Shown one piece after another: positions 1-7,741 of a stretch of DNA of 64,000 nucleotides (the first letter of the stretch is position 1; every line of letters begins with the position of its first letter). This stretch comes from Mycobacterium aquaticum (GTDB taxonomy: Bacteria; Actinomycetota; Actinomycetes; Mycobacteriales; Mycobacteriaceae). The position numbers were made by a program, and so were the translations under genes. The notes below the pieces were generated by a model. The model saw only the letters and a program-made list of their open reading frames with translations. It was not told the origin of the DNA and ran no database searches. Where the stretch lies: assembly GCF_002086485.1 (NCBI RefSeq), contig NZ_MVHF01000002.1, forward strand, positions 1 through 64,000. The letters run 5' to 3'.

Positions 1-146
1 TGCTCGGGGGTGACGACGTCCATGATGACGCCGCCCTTGAGCATCTCAGCCATCCCGCGCTTCACGCGCGCGGTACCCACATCGCCCGGAGGAGAGGTTG
101 GCGACTCACAATTGGAGTATGACACGCTCCATTGTTTACTCCCCAT
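1..146 (-). CDS. pdxS: PdxS (pyridoxal 5'-phosphate synthase lyase subunit), N-terminal fragment cut by the window edge
   Basis: Reading leftward off the window edge, the frame encodes [20 protein letters not shown] followed by VVTPE, which is the near-invariant N-terminus of PdxS. That enzyme makes pyridoxal phosphate from ribose 5-phosphate, glyceraldehyde 3-phosphate and PdxT-supplied ammonia. Only about 48 codons are visible and no stop occurs before position 1. The start is uncertain: ATG at 146 gives the longest form, GTG at 125 is in frame, and GTG at 81 would begin just before GTARVK. It is divergent from the phosphotriesterase-family gene, with 170 bases between. Whether it is the only pdxS of the genome or an extra copy attached to this catabolic block cannot be seen. 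The family call rests on a strong motif match; function beyond the fragment is inferred. Confidence 0.75.
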
Positions 147-316
147 GGTGGCCGCCCGTCAAGATGTGGCCGTGCAAACCGCGGTAACGCCGTGAACCTG
201 TTGATATGCAACGGCTTTTGTCCATGCACCAGCCGCGTATGGCGCCTCGGGTATTGCCAAGTCCACGAATCTTCTGATAAAAAGGCGCTCACCTAACTCC
301 ATTTAAGGATGCTGCG

Positions 317-1333
317 ATGCCGATCCACACAGTCCTTGGCCCGATTGAACCGTCCGAGTTGGGCGAGACCAGCATGCACGAGCACCTGCTGATCGACGGC
401 CGTGTCTGGTACGAGCCAGCACGTGAACCTGTGCCGGACCCACCGGCGGTCAGTCTTGAAAGCTTGGGCTTCGTGCACTGGAACCTCGTCAGCCTCGAGG
501 ACAATCTTCTGATCGACGACGTCGATCTTGTTGTGCGCGAGCTCGATTACCTCTCCGCCGTGCCGAACGCCGGTATCGTCGACCTCACCAACGTCGGCCT
601 CGGCCGTCGGATCGAAGATCTCGCGACAATATCCAAACGTGCAGGCGTCCACGTGATGAGCGGGTGTGGCTTCTACATCCACAACTCGCATCCCGACTAC
701 GTCGGAGAGTCCACCGTGGACCAACTTGCCGAACTCCTGATCATGGAGCTTCGCGAGGGCGTGGATGGCACCGGGATCAAGGCGGCGCTCATCGGCGAGA
801 TCGGTACCAGTTCACCGGTGACCGACCGGGAAAAGAAGGTGCTCGCGGCAGCCGGAATAGCCGCGGTAGAGACGCAGGCATCAGTGAGTATTCATCTTGA
901 GCCGCGTGGCGCGGAAGCGCTGAACGTCCTGGAAATCCTGCTGGCTCAGGGTATGTCGACCGATCGGGTGATCATGGGTCACCTCGATGAACACCTCGAC
1001 CGCGGGTACCACGCCGATGTTGCGCAGTCGGGAGTGGCCATGGCCTTCGACACATTCGGCTCGGATTTCTATTTCAGTGGATTGTTCAAAGATCCGACCG
1101 ACCTCGAACGTATCGATCACCTTCTACCCCTGTTGCACGAAGGTCACACCGGGCAGATCGTGCTGGCATGTGACGTATGGACCAAAGCGAATCTCAAGAA
1201 CTACGGCGGTTATGGATACGACCACCTGCATCGCCGCATCTTGCCGTTACTGCGTGACGAACACGGGGTCGACGACGACACCATCGCGCAAATGATGGTC
1301 GAAAATCCCCGCCGATTGCTTGATCGGCCTTGA
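317..1333 (+). CDS. Phosphotriesterase-family (amidohydrolase superfamily) metal hydrolase
   Basis: A 338-aa TIM-barrel hydrolase of the phosphotriesterase/PHP type. The binuclear metal ligands are visible in order: HEH at residues 21-23, a glutamate at 161 in GEIGTS (PHP-type members use Glu where true phosphotriesterases have a carboxylated lysine), His193 in SIHLEP, His222 in MGHLDEH and Asp286 in ACDVW. Family members hydrolyse lactones, N-acyl amides or phosphoesters; the substrate here is unknown. ATG at 317 follows AAGGA with good spacing. Its stop lies 25 bases before the next start, and the ligase and permease follow directly, suggesting one transcript. A lactonase or N-acyl-amide hydrolase role fits a catabolic operon better than organophosphate breakdown. 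Confidence 0.85.
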   Translation: MPIHTVLGPIEPSELGETSMHEHLLIDGRVWYEPAREPVPDPPAVSLESLGFVHWNLVSLEDNLLIDDVDLVVRELDYLSAVPNAGIVDLTNVGLGRRIEDLATISKRAGVHVMSGCGFYIHNSHPDYVGESTVDQLAELLIMELREGVDGTGIKAALIGEIGTSSPVTDREKKVLAAAGIAAVETQASVSIHLEPRGAEALNVLEILLAQGMSTDRVIMGHLDEHLDRGYHADVAQSGVAMAFDTFGSDFYFSGLFKDPTDLERIDHLLPLLHEGHTGQIVLACDVWTKANLKNYGGYGYDHLHRRILPLLRDEHGVDDDTIAQMMVENPRRLLDRP

Positions 1334-1358
1334 GCCCGTCGATTCAGAGGAAAATCAG

Positions 1359-2678
1359 TTGTCCACAATGTATGCCGAGTCGGTGACCGCCGACGTCGTG
1401 AACGGCCTTCCGGCCGACGCACATTCAGTAGTTCCGCTGTTCCCGGATATCCAAGGAAACCTTCGTGGCAAGCTTGTGGAGCCCAGAGTGATCAGCACGG
1501 CCGAGGCGCTCAACGAGGGAATTCCGACAACCGATCTGCTGCTGGCGGTCGATCCCCTCGATGAGCCGATCACCACGCTGGCCACCATGGGTCTCAGGGG
1601 TGGAGCAAAAGACCTGCTGCTGCGTCCCGATCTCACCACGCTGCGTCCGATGCCGTGGTTCCCGGCCGCATATCTGCTGCTGGGTGATCTCTACGAAACC
1701 GGTGGTGCGCCGTGTGCGGTCAGTCCTCGTCAGGTTCTGCGTAACGCACTCGGTGCGCTGTCCAGTCATGGACTGCAGATGAAGGCGGCCTTCGAATTCG
1801 AGTTCCGATTGTTCCGGGAAGGGACGTGGGAGCCCGCGACTGCGGGCTTGAGTTACAGTCCGCTGACCCTGTCTCACGTTACCGAGTTCATCGGCACCCT
1901 CAGGCGATACGCCGACGACCTGCGGCTTGGTTTGTCGGTGGTGCACAGCGAGGGCGCGCCGGGGCTCATCGAGGTCAACGTCGACCCACAGGACGGTTTG
2001 GCTGCTGCCGACACTGCGGCGCTGCTGCGACTCGCTGCAACAGAGGCCGCTCGCCGGCACGGTCTTTGCGCGAACTTCATGGCGAAACCTGTCGCTCACG
2101 AGGAGGGTTCGAGCGCGCATGTGCACTTCTCGATGTGGGACGAAGGCGGAGAGAACGCATTGGGTTCGGCTGCGCGGAACCCGGACGACGAATTCTACCG
2201 GCGCGCAGCGTGGGGGATGCTCGCTCATCTTCCGGCACTGAGCCTCATCTACAACCCCACCATCAATTCCTACAAGCGGCTCGTGCCGGGCTTTTTCGCC
2301 CCGGTCAGCGCAGCGTGCGGCCCCGACGACCGTTCCTTTGCGCTGCGCGCGTTGTTGAAGACGCCGACGTCGAGCAGGTTTGAACTGCGCCGGCCCGGTG
2401 CCGACTGCAACCCGTACTTGACCTTGGCGGCCGTCGCGGCATCGGTGCATCTGGGCCTGGTCGACCAATCTGTGCCGGACCGCCGCCACATAGACCGACA
2501 CGACGGTGCACTACCCGCCAGCCTGGGCGCTGCGATCGTCGAATTCGGCAGGCGGGACGGGCGTTTGGACACCGTCCTCAGCGCCGAGTTCTGTGCACAT
2601 TACCTGCAGACGCGCGAATGGGAACTGCACGCGTGGCAGAACGCTGTCAGTGAATGGGAGAGGCAACGCTATGCCTGA
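1359..2678 (+). CDS. Glutamine-synthetase-family ligase (gamma-glutamyl-amine synthetase-like)
   Basis: About 439 aa with the GS catalytic fold. Visible motifs are the metal-binding AAFEFEFRLF, EVNVDPQDG, the HVHFSMW segment, YNPTINSYKRLVPG and the C-terminal RFELRRPGADCNPYL. All active-site landmarks seem present, so it should be active. Family members of this size that are not GlnA typically ligate glutamate to amines such as polyamines, ethanolamine or cyclic-amine breakdown products, using ATP. TTG at 1359 is preferred because AGAGGA lies 7 bases upstream; ATG at 1368 is the alternative. The last codons overlap the permease start by 8 bases, so translation is probably coupled. The amine substrate cannot be deduced. 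Confidence 0.83.
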   Translation: MSTMYAESVTADVVNGLPADAHSVVPLFPDIQGNLRGKLVEPRVISTAEALNEGIPTTDLLLAVDPLDEPITTLATMGLRGGAKDLLLRPDLTTLRPMPWFPAAYLLLGDLYETGGAPCAVSPRQVLRNALGALSSHGLQMKAAFEFEFRLFREGTWEPATAGLSYSPLTLSHVTEFIGTLRRYADDLRLGLSVVHSEGAPGLIEVNVDPQDGLAAADTAALLRLAATEAARRHGLCANFMAKPVAHEEGSSAHVHFSMWDEGGENALGSAARNPDDEFYRRAAWGMLAHLPALSLIYNPTINSYKRLVPGFFAPVSAACGPDDRSFALRALLKTPTSSRFELRRPGADCNPYLTLAAVAASVHLGLVDQSVPDRRHIDRHDGALPASLGAAIVEFGRRDGRLDTVLSAEFCAHYLQTREWELHAWQNAVSEWERQRYA

Positions 2679-4080
2679 CCGCTTGTCGAAGGAAACGACC
2701 GAGGCCACTCCGAAGGCCGAGCGTTATGAGCAGGAACTGAGCCGTAGCCTTGGTCTGTGGGGCAATGTCGCGTTGTGCGTCGCGGCCATCACGCCTGCGG
2801 TTGGTGTCTTCGCCATCGCCCCGATCCTGCTCAATATGGCGGGGACGGGCGCCGTCTGGGCGTTGATGATCGCAGGCATCCTGGGTCTGTCGATGGCTGC
2901 GTGTTACGGGGAGCTGGGCAGCGCCTATCCGATAGCCGGTGGTGATTATTCCGTCGTCGCAAGGACTCTCGGCAACGCAGCAGGCTTCGTGTCCCTGATC
3001 TTCACCGGACCTGTGTGCGCCTTTCTGATTCCTGCGGTGGTCGCATTGACGATCGCCACCTACCTCAACGTCGTCATACCATTGGATGCGCGGTGGGTCG
3101 GTGCGGCGGTGATCGCTGTCGGTACCGTGGTCGCCATCCTCGGGGTCAGGTTGAGCGCTCGCCTGGTGGGTCTGCTGCTCGCCGTGGAACTGCTGGTCGT
3201 CATGTTTGTGACTGCGCTTGGATTCGTTAAGACCCAGCATTCGCTGGCGGAGGTGCTCACGCCCACCGTATTCGGCCCGCATGGTGGCCAGCCTCTGGCC
3301 GTGGGAGCTCTCCTTGCGGCGGTTGCCGTAGCCGCCTTCACATACAACGGTTTTCAGGGCGCTCTGCTGTTCTCCGAGGAAACCTCGGGTGGCGGACGCA
3401 ACATTGCTCGCTCCGTGTTCATCTCGTTGGCCGTCGCGGTATCTTTCGGCGTCATTCCGGTCCTTGGCGGGCTCCTGGGGGCCCGATCGCTGGCGGAATT
3501 CACCACGTCAGCGACGCCGTGGCAGCAGTTCCTCACCGATACCGGAGGCGAATCGTTCAATACGATCGTCAGCCTCGGGATCGCGCTGGCGGTGACGAAC
3601 GGGGTCATGGCGCTGACCCCGTACTTCGCTCGGGTGATCTACAGCTCGGGGCGCGACATGATGTGGCCGACGCCGATCAGCCGGGCTTTGGCGAAGGTAC
3701 ACCCGCGATTCGAAACACCTTGGGTGGCAACGCTTGTGATCGGCGTTGCGGGCGTGATCTTGATCCTCACGACGGATGTCGAAGCCATGGCGACCGTCAT
3801 CGGTACGGTCATCGCCCTGGAGATGATCCTTGTCGCGCTGTCGGCGATCGTCGGTAGGGTTCGTTTCGCTGGGCTGGTCCGTCCGTATCGCATGCCGCTT
3901 TGGCCGGCGGCGCCGGTGTCGGCGATCGCGCTGGCCATTGTGGTTCTCGTCGAGCAGTCGCGGACGGATCAGCTCACAGCACTCGGCATAGTCGTGGTGT
4001 CCCTGCTGTATTACGCCTGCTACCTGCGGTCACGGAAGGCCACTCACATGAAGATGCTCGATCCTGCCGAGTCCGACTGA
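2671..4080 (+). CDS. APC-superfamily amino acid/amine permease
   Basis: A 469-aa integral membrane protein with about 12 hydrophobic segments from residue 30 onward. The first helices, LWGNVALCVAAITPAVGVF and the stretch ending SAYPIAGGDYS, are typical of APC transporters, as are the GFQGALLFSEETSGGGRNI segment and the short hydrophilic tail. These proteins take up amino acids or amines with protons. ATG at 2671 overlaps the end of the upstream ligase (TGA 2676-2678), making a tightly coupled pair in which the permease probably imports the amine that the ligase modifies. A second APC permease in the same region (7742-9250) is a different sequence, not a duplicate. Substrate unknown. Confidence 0.85.
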   Translation: MPDRLSKETTEATPKAERYEQELSRSLGLWGNVALCVAAITPAVGVFAIAPILLNMAGTGAVWALMIAGILGLSMAACYGELGSAYPIAGGDYSVVARTLGNAAGFVSLIFTGPVCAFLIPAVVALTIATYLNVVIPLDARWVGAAVIAVGTVVAILGVRLSARLVGLLLAVELLVVMFVTALGFVKTQHSLAEVLTPTVFGPHGGQPLAVGALLAAVAVAAFTYNGFQGALLFSEETSGGGRNIARSVFISLAVAVSFGVIPVLGGLLGARSLAEFTTSATPWQQFLTDTGGESFNTIVSLGIALAVTNGVMALTPYFARVIYSSGRDMMWPTPISRALAKVHPRFETPWVATLVIGVAGVILILTTDVEAMATVIGTVIALEMILVALSAIVGRVRFAGLVRPYRMPLWPAAPVSAIALAIVVLVEQSRTDQLTALGIVVVSLLYYACYLRSRKATHMKMLDPAESD

Positions 4081-4091
4081 GGAGTCGATCG

Positions 4092-4934
4092 ATGATGTCG
4101 GGCGGTGTCGGCTGGGTAGCATTGTGCGATGGGCCATCGGAGGCGAGCGGGTCAGCTGAGAGCATGAGTCTGCTGATCAGCGGGATATCGAGCGGGACGG
4201 TATCGCTACCCCCGTCGCACGTCGACGTCAACCGGTACGTGGCCGACCTCGTTCGCAGGGAGATCCGCCTCGGCCTGCTACCGCCCGGCTCGGCGTTGCC
4301 CTCCGAGCGTGACTTTGCCGAGATGCTCGGTGTCGGCCGCACCCCTGTTCAACTGGCTTTCCGCCAACTGCACTCAGAGGGGCTCATCGAGCGCCGTCGT
4401 GGTCGCAACGGCGGGGCGTTCGTTCGCGGTGCCGGAGAAGATGAGTCGCGGTTCCACGACGTCATCATGGAAGCCATCGAAAATCGAGACGAGATACGGC
4501 TGGCGATGGAGTACCGGTGCTTGGTCGAGCCCGCAGTGTCACGGCTCGCCAGTGAAAGACGCACCGCGACTGAGCTCAACGAATTGGAGGCCGCGCATGC
4601 GTTGCTGCAGGAGGCATCTGACGATGCATCCTTCATGAGAAGTGACGCCGTCTTCCACCTCACGCTGGCTCATATCACCGCAAACCCGTTCTTGATTCGC
4701 GGCATCGAGGAATCCCGGCAGTGCTGCCACCCCGCGCTGGCGCTCCTACCCGAAGGTGGGACATTCCACGAGGCCACCATCGTGGAGCATCAGGAGGTTT
4801 TGGAGGCAGTGCATGCGCGAAAACCCGATGAGGCCGAGCGCGCGATGAGTGCCCATGTGCAACGCAGCATGTGGAGTGTGCAGAAGCTGCTCGCGACGCT
4901 CAAGGATCGGCACACCGAGTCGTCGGTCGGCTGA
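4092..4934 (+). CDS. GntR/FadR-family transcriptional regulator
   Basis: 280 aa if started at ATG 4092, which has GGAG 7 bases upstream directly after the permease stop. ATG at 4164 (GAGAG upstream) would remove a 24-residue leader and is also plausible. The winged-helix domain runs from about residue 40 to 110 (ADLVRREIRLGLLPPGSALP, then ERDFAEMLGVGRTPVQLAFR). A C-terminal FCD ligand-binding domain follows, with DAVFHLTLAHITANPF and a late HQEVLEAVHARKPDEAERAM helix; the His residues there usually coordinate a metal and an acid ligand. As last gene of the phosphotriesterase/ligase/permease run it probably controls that operon. It is convergent with the TetR gene, 15 bases away. Confidence 0.85.
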   Translation: MMSGGVGWVALCDGPSEASGSAESMSLLISGISSGTVSLPPSHVDVNRYVADLVRREIRLGLLPPGSALPSERDFAEMLGVGRTPVQLAFRQLHSEGLIERRRGRNGGAFVRGAGEDESRFHDVIMEAIENRDEIRLAMEYRCLVEPAVSRLASERRTATELNELEAAHALLQEASDDASFMRSDAVFHLTLAHITANPFLIRGIEESRQCCHPALALLPEGGTFHEATIVEHQEVLEAVHARKPDEAERAMSAHVQRSMWSVQKLLATLKDRHTESSVG

Positions 4935-4949
4935 TGACTGCTCTCTGTG

Positions 4950-5609
4950 TCACTCGCCGGAGTAGCCGGCGAAATAATCGATGAGCATTCTCCTGGCTTC
5001 CGCGATGGTGGCCGGATCGCCGTCGGAGTCGTCGGTGAATGCCAATTGGAACAGGCGTTCTACGGCGTGCATCGCGACTCTGCACTGCAGTTCGCTCAGC
5101 GAGTCGAACAGTGGCGTGTGCCTTCGGAACTCGGCCAACACGATAGTGGCAAAGTCGTTTATCGCGAGGTGATCGAGCTGTCGCACCCGGTGTGTCAAGT
5201 TTTGCCGGACCCACAGCTCGCGGATCAACGGAACCCGGTGCTCGGCGGTGTAGAAATCGATGACAGCATCGACGATTTCGATCCACCGGTTGCCGGGCCG
5301 GCTGCGAAGTGCCTTCTCGAAAGCCGCGGCCGACTGTTGGATGCGCTGGTAGGAGAGTTCGTCGAGCACCCGCTCGGGCGTCTCGAAGAATGCGTAGAAC
5401 GAACCGCGGCTGATGCCCGATCGGTCCAGCAGCAGCGTCGGGGATCCGACGACGGCCTCATAACCGACCTCTTCGACCAGCTCGGCCGCTGTGTCGAGAA
5501 TCCGCTGGATCATCGCCCTGGACCGTTCCTGAAGCGGTCGCTTTCGTAATCCGCCGGCAAGTTCGTGATGCCAGGCGGTGCTGACCGTCGGACTCACGGA
5601 CTGTGTCAC
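4950..5609 (-). CDS. TetR-family transcriptional regulator
   Basis: 219 aa with the N-terminal TetR helix-turn-helix at about residues 28-78: RSRAMIQRILDTAAELVEEV, then LLDRSGISRGSFYAFFETPE, the standard recognition-helix pattern. The C-terminal ligand domain has no recognisable signature. It is divergent from the reductase-flavodoxin-permease-P450-cupin run across a 265-base gap holding a near-perfect palindrome (5803-5820), so it is the obvious candidate repressor of that operon, released by the P450 substrate or product. The ORF start at 5609 leaves a slightly long N-terminus of about 27 residues before the DNA-binding domain; a later start is possible. Confidence 0.85.
   Translation of the reverse strand: MTQSVSPTVSTAWHHELAGGLRKRPLQERSRAMIQRILDTAAELVEEVGYEAVVGSPTLLLDRSGISRGSFYAFFETPERVLDELSYQRIQQSAAAFEKALRSRPGNRWIEIVDAVIDFYTAEHRVPLIRELWVRQNLTHRVRQLDHLAINDFATIVLAEFRRHTPLFDSLSELQCRVAMHAVERLFQLAFTDDSDGDPATIAEARRMLIDYFAGYSGE
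4954..4972. terminator. Candidate hairpin between convergent gntR and tetR
   Basis: TCGCCGG, a 5-base loop, then CCGGCGA forms a perfect 7-bp stem 20 bases after the gntR stop and inside the last codons of the convergent tetR. No U-tract follows. The position suits a shared terminator, but the stem is short and GC-rich DNA makes such stems by chance. Confidence 0.35.
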
Positions 5610-5802
5610 CTGTGCCCCCGTTCATGGCTCTGCGTGCGCGCCAAGCGGCGCGGTTAACGCGAGTGTAACCGGGTCGCGATCCCAGTCGTGTTACCGGTCA
5701 GTGGACAGCGTGTCACGACTGGAATCGACTCGCCTGCACTTCTCTGAAAAGTGGCCGTACACCTATGGACAGGTGGGGGCGCCGGCTCTATATTTGTGAG
5801 AT

Positions 5803-5820
5803 ACGCGACTCAAGTCGCGT
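5803..5820. promoter_or_regulatory. Palindromic operator, probably for the adjacent TetR
   Basis: ACGCGACT, a CA spacer, then AGTCGCGT gives perfect 8-bp arms, extending imperfectly to about 5798-5825. It lies 55 bases before the reductase start in the divergent tetR/reductase gap, and is the size and symmetry expected for a TetR dimer site. Promoter elements could not be assigned confidently. Assignment to the TetR is inference from position. Confidence 0.6.
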
Positions 5821-5874
5821 CTCTAGTCTAAATCTGGACCGGCCGCTTTCGGTCGCTCTCCCGAGGTGAATCAA

Positions 5875-7203
5875 ATGTATGACGCCACCCTTACTGCCGC
5901 CTCCACAGTGCCGGCAAACCCGCTACGCCCGGCTATCGCCGTCGTCGGCAGCGGGCCTTCGGGCTGCTACGTCGCTCAGTTCCTGGCCAAACGGTGGCCC
6001 GATGCCGAGATTGCCATCTTCGAATCGCTGCCCGCTCCGTACGGCCTCATCCGCTACGGCGTCGCCGCCGATCATCAGGGCGCGAAAGGGGTGGCGCGGC
6101 AGTTCGATCGGATGTTCACCAACGGTGGGGTGCGATTCGTCGGCAACGTGTCGGTGGGGCGCGATATCGAGTTCGATCAGTTGGCGAGCAACTTCGACAT
6201 CGTTGTTCTGGCCACCGGTCTTCCGGAGGACAGGTCGTTGGACATCCCTCAGGAGTCGGGGACCCGGGTGATCGGCGCTGGCGCACTTATACGGGCGCTC
6301 AACGGTTTTCCGACTCGGACGCTACTCCGAGACCAGGCCGGTGCGCATGTGCCACTAGGCCGCCGCTTGGCGGTAGTCGGGCTGGGAAACGTAGCCGTCG
6401 ACGTGGTGCGGTTGCTGTCGAAAAACCGCGACGGCTTCGTCGGATCTGACATCGACGACGAGATGCTGAGGGAACTGCGTCCGGAGCCGCCCGAGGCCAT
6501 CGATGTCATCAGCCGATCGGCGGTGACCGAGGCCAAATGCGACCTGGCGATGCTGCGCGAGGTTGTGTCGTTGAGCAACGTAGAGATCGAAGTAACAGGG
6601 CTTCGCGACAACGACAGCGGACCGATCGCAGATCTGTTGCGCCCGTTGACGTATGCAACATCTGCAACGGCGCCGGGTCTCGGTGCCCAGCGGACGCGGT
6701 TGCTCCTGCACTTCGGCGTCGCGCCTGAACGCATCGAGAACGGCCACGGCCGCACGCTCCTGCGAGCCCGGAAGCAGTTCGGTGACCGCCAACCGGTGAG
6801 CTTCATCGCCGACACGGTGATCACCGCAGTCGGATTCACCGGGGGCTCATCAGACGACCGGTCGTGTCCGTCGTCGGCCTGGTCTGGTCCGCATGTCTAC
6901 CGCGTCGGCTGGCTGCGCCGCGGACCGAAAGGGACCATTCCGGAGAACCGCAAGGATGCGCAGCAGGTTGTCGACGCGATCGTCGGCGACGTGGCCTCGG
7001 GGCGAATCACCTTGGGCAAACCAGGTTTTGATGCCGTTGCTCCGTGGCTCGACGGTCAGGTGGTCAACTTCGCCGGCTGGCAACGCATCGAAATGCACGA
7101 GCGGCAGGCGGCACACAGAGACCGCTGCCGCCGCAAGATCATCGACATCGACACCATGCTCTCCATCGCGACTTCCGGCGAGAAGTCGGCCACCACAACG
7201 TAA
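5875..7203 (+). CDS. FprA-like NADPH-ferredoxin/flavodoxin reductase (adrenodoxin reductase family)
   Basis: About 442 aa. An N-terminal FAD-binding Rossmann motif (VVGSGPSGCYVAQFLAKRWP), then YGLIRYGVAADHQGAKGVAR, is the hallmark of the adrenodoxin-reductase/FprA type rather than plant-type FNR. A second NAD(P)H Rossmann motif (VVGLGNVAVDVVRLL) sits near residue 170, and the C-terminal GTIPENRKDAQQVVDAI segment is typical. It moves electrons from NADPH to a small redox carrier. The flavodoxin gene is 40 bases downstream and a P450 follows, so the likely chain is NADPH to this flavoprotein to flavodoxin to P450. ATG at 5875 is preferred because CGAGG lies 7 bases upstream; GTG at 5866 overlaps that site. 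Confidence 0.87.
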   Translation: MYDATLTAASTVPANPLRPAIAVVGSGPSGCYVAQFLAKRWPDAEIAIFESLPAPYGLIRYGVAADHQGAKGVARQFDRMFTNGGVRFVGNVSVGRDIEFDQLASNFDIVVLATGLPEDRSLDIPQESGTRVIGAGALIRALNGFPTRTLLRDQAGAHVPLGRRLAVVGLGNVAVDVVRLLSKNRDGFVGSDIDDEMLRELRPEPPEAIDVISRSAVTEAKCDLAMLREVVSLSNVEIEVTGLRDNDSGPIADLLRPLTYATSATAPGLGAQRTRLLLHFGVAPERIENGHGRTLLRARKQFGDRQPVSFIADTVITAVGFTGGSSDDRSCPSSAWSGPHVYRVGWLRRGPKGTIPENRKDAQQVVDAIVGDVASGRITLGKPGFDAVAPWLDGQVVNFAGWQRIEMHERQAAHRDRCRRKIIDIDTMLSIATSGEKSATTT

Positions 7204-7243
7204 ATCGAGTCAATTCTCAGACATTCAGCAGAAAGGCTGGCAA

Positions 7244-7696
7244 GTGGACACAGTGACGATCCTCTATGGTACGGAATCGGGCAACTCCGAAATGGTCGCC
7301 GATGACGTCTGTACCGCCCTGGAGCGCACCGGCATCAAGAGCGAGGTTTTCGACATGGAGACCTACGATGTCGCCGACCTCGGCGCGCAGAAGCTGGTCA
7401 TCGTCGTCTCCTCGACATACGGCGAGGGCGATCTGCCTCAAACGGCGTTGCCCTTCTTCGATGCGCTCAACGGGGTTCGACCTGACCTCTCGTCGACGCG
7501 GTTCGCCGCCTTCGGGTTGGGCGACAGCACTTACGAGACATACAACCGTGGTATCGCACGGCTGGTCGCTGCCTTCACCGATCTCGGTGCCACCCAGGTG
7601 GGAGAGACGGGGCACCACGACGCAGACAGCGGACTCGACGCATCTGAGGTCGCCGCCGACTGGCTGACCACAATCTTCGCTGCCGCAACTGCCTAG
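7244..7696 (+). CDS. Flavodoxin (FMN electron carrier)
   Basis: 150 aa, a single flavodoxin-like domain. FMN-phosphate loop ILYGTESGNSE at residues 5-15, then SSTYGEGDLPQTA and FGLGDSTYETYNRG, the loops that enclose the flavin. Sequence character is MioC/sulfite-reductase-flavodoxin-like rather than long-chain flavodoxin. GTG at 7244 follows AAAGG at 7 bases. It lies between the FprA-like reductase and the permease/P450 pair with no ferredoxin gene nearby, so it probably replaces ferredoxin as P450 redox partner. Flavodoxin-dependent P450s are known (the cindoxin partner of P450cin is one example) but uncommon in mycobacteria, which mostly use small ferredoxins. Confidence 0.87.
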   Translation: MDTVTILYGTESGNSEMVADDVCTALERTGIKSEVFDMETYDVADLGAQKLVIVVSSTYGEGDLPQTALPFFDALNGVRPDLSSTRFAAFGLGDSTYETYNRGIARLVAAFTDLGATQVGETGHHDADSGLDASEVAADWLTTIFAAATA

Positions 7697-7741
7697 ACCA
7701 CGGAGCCCACACCCAACGTCCACACCGACCCAAGGACCCAC

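Noticed and set aside
1425..2501. A 358-codon minus-strand frame
   Set aside because: Antisense to the glutamine-synthetase-family gene, which carries all catalytic motifs.
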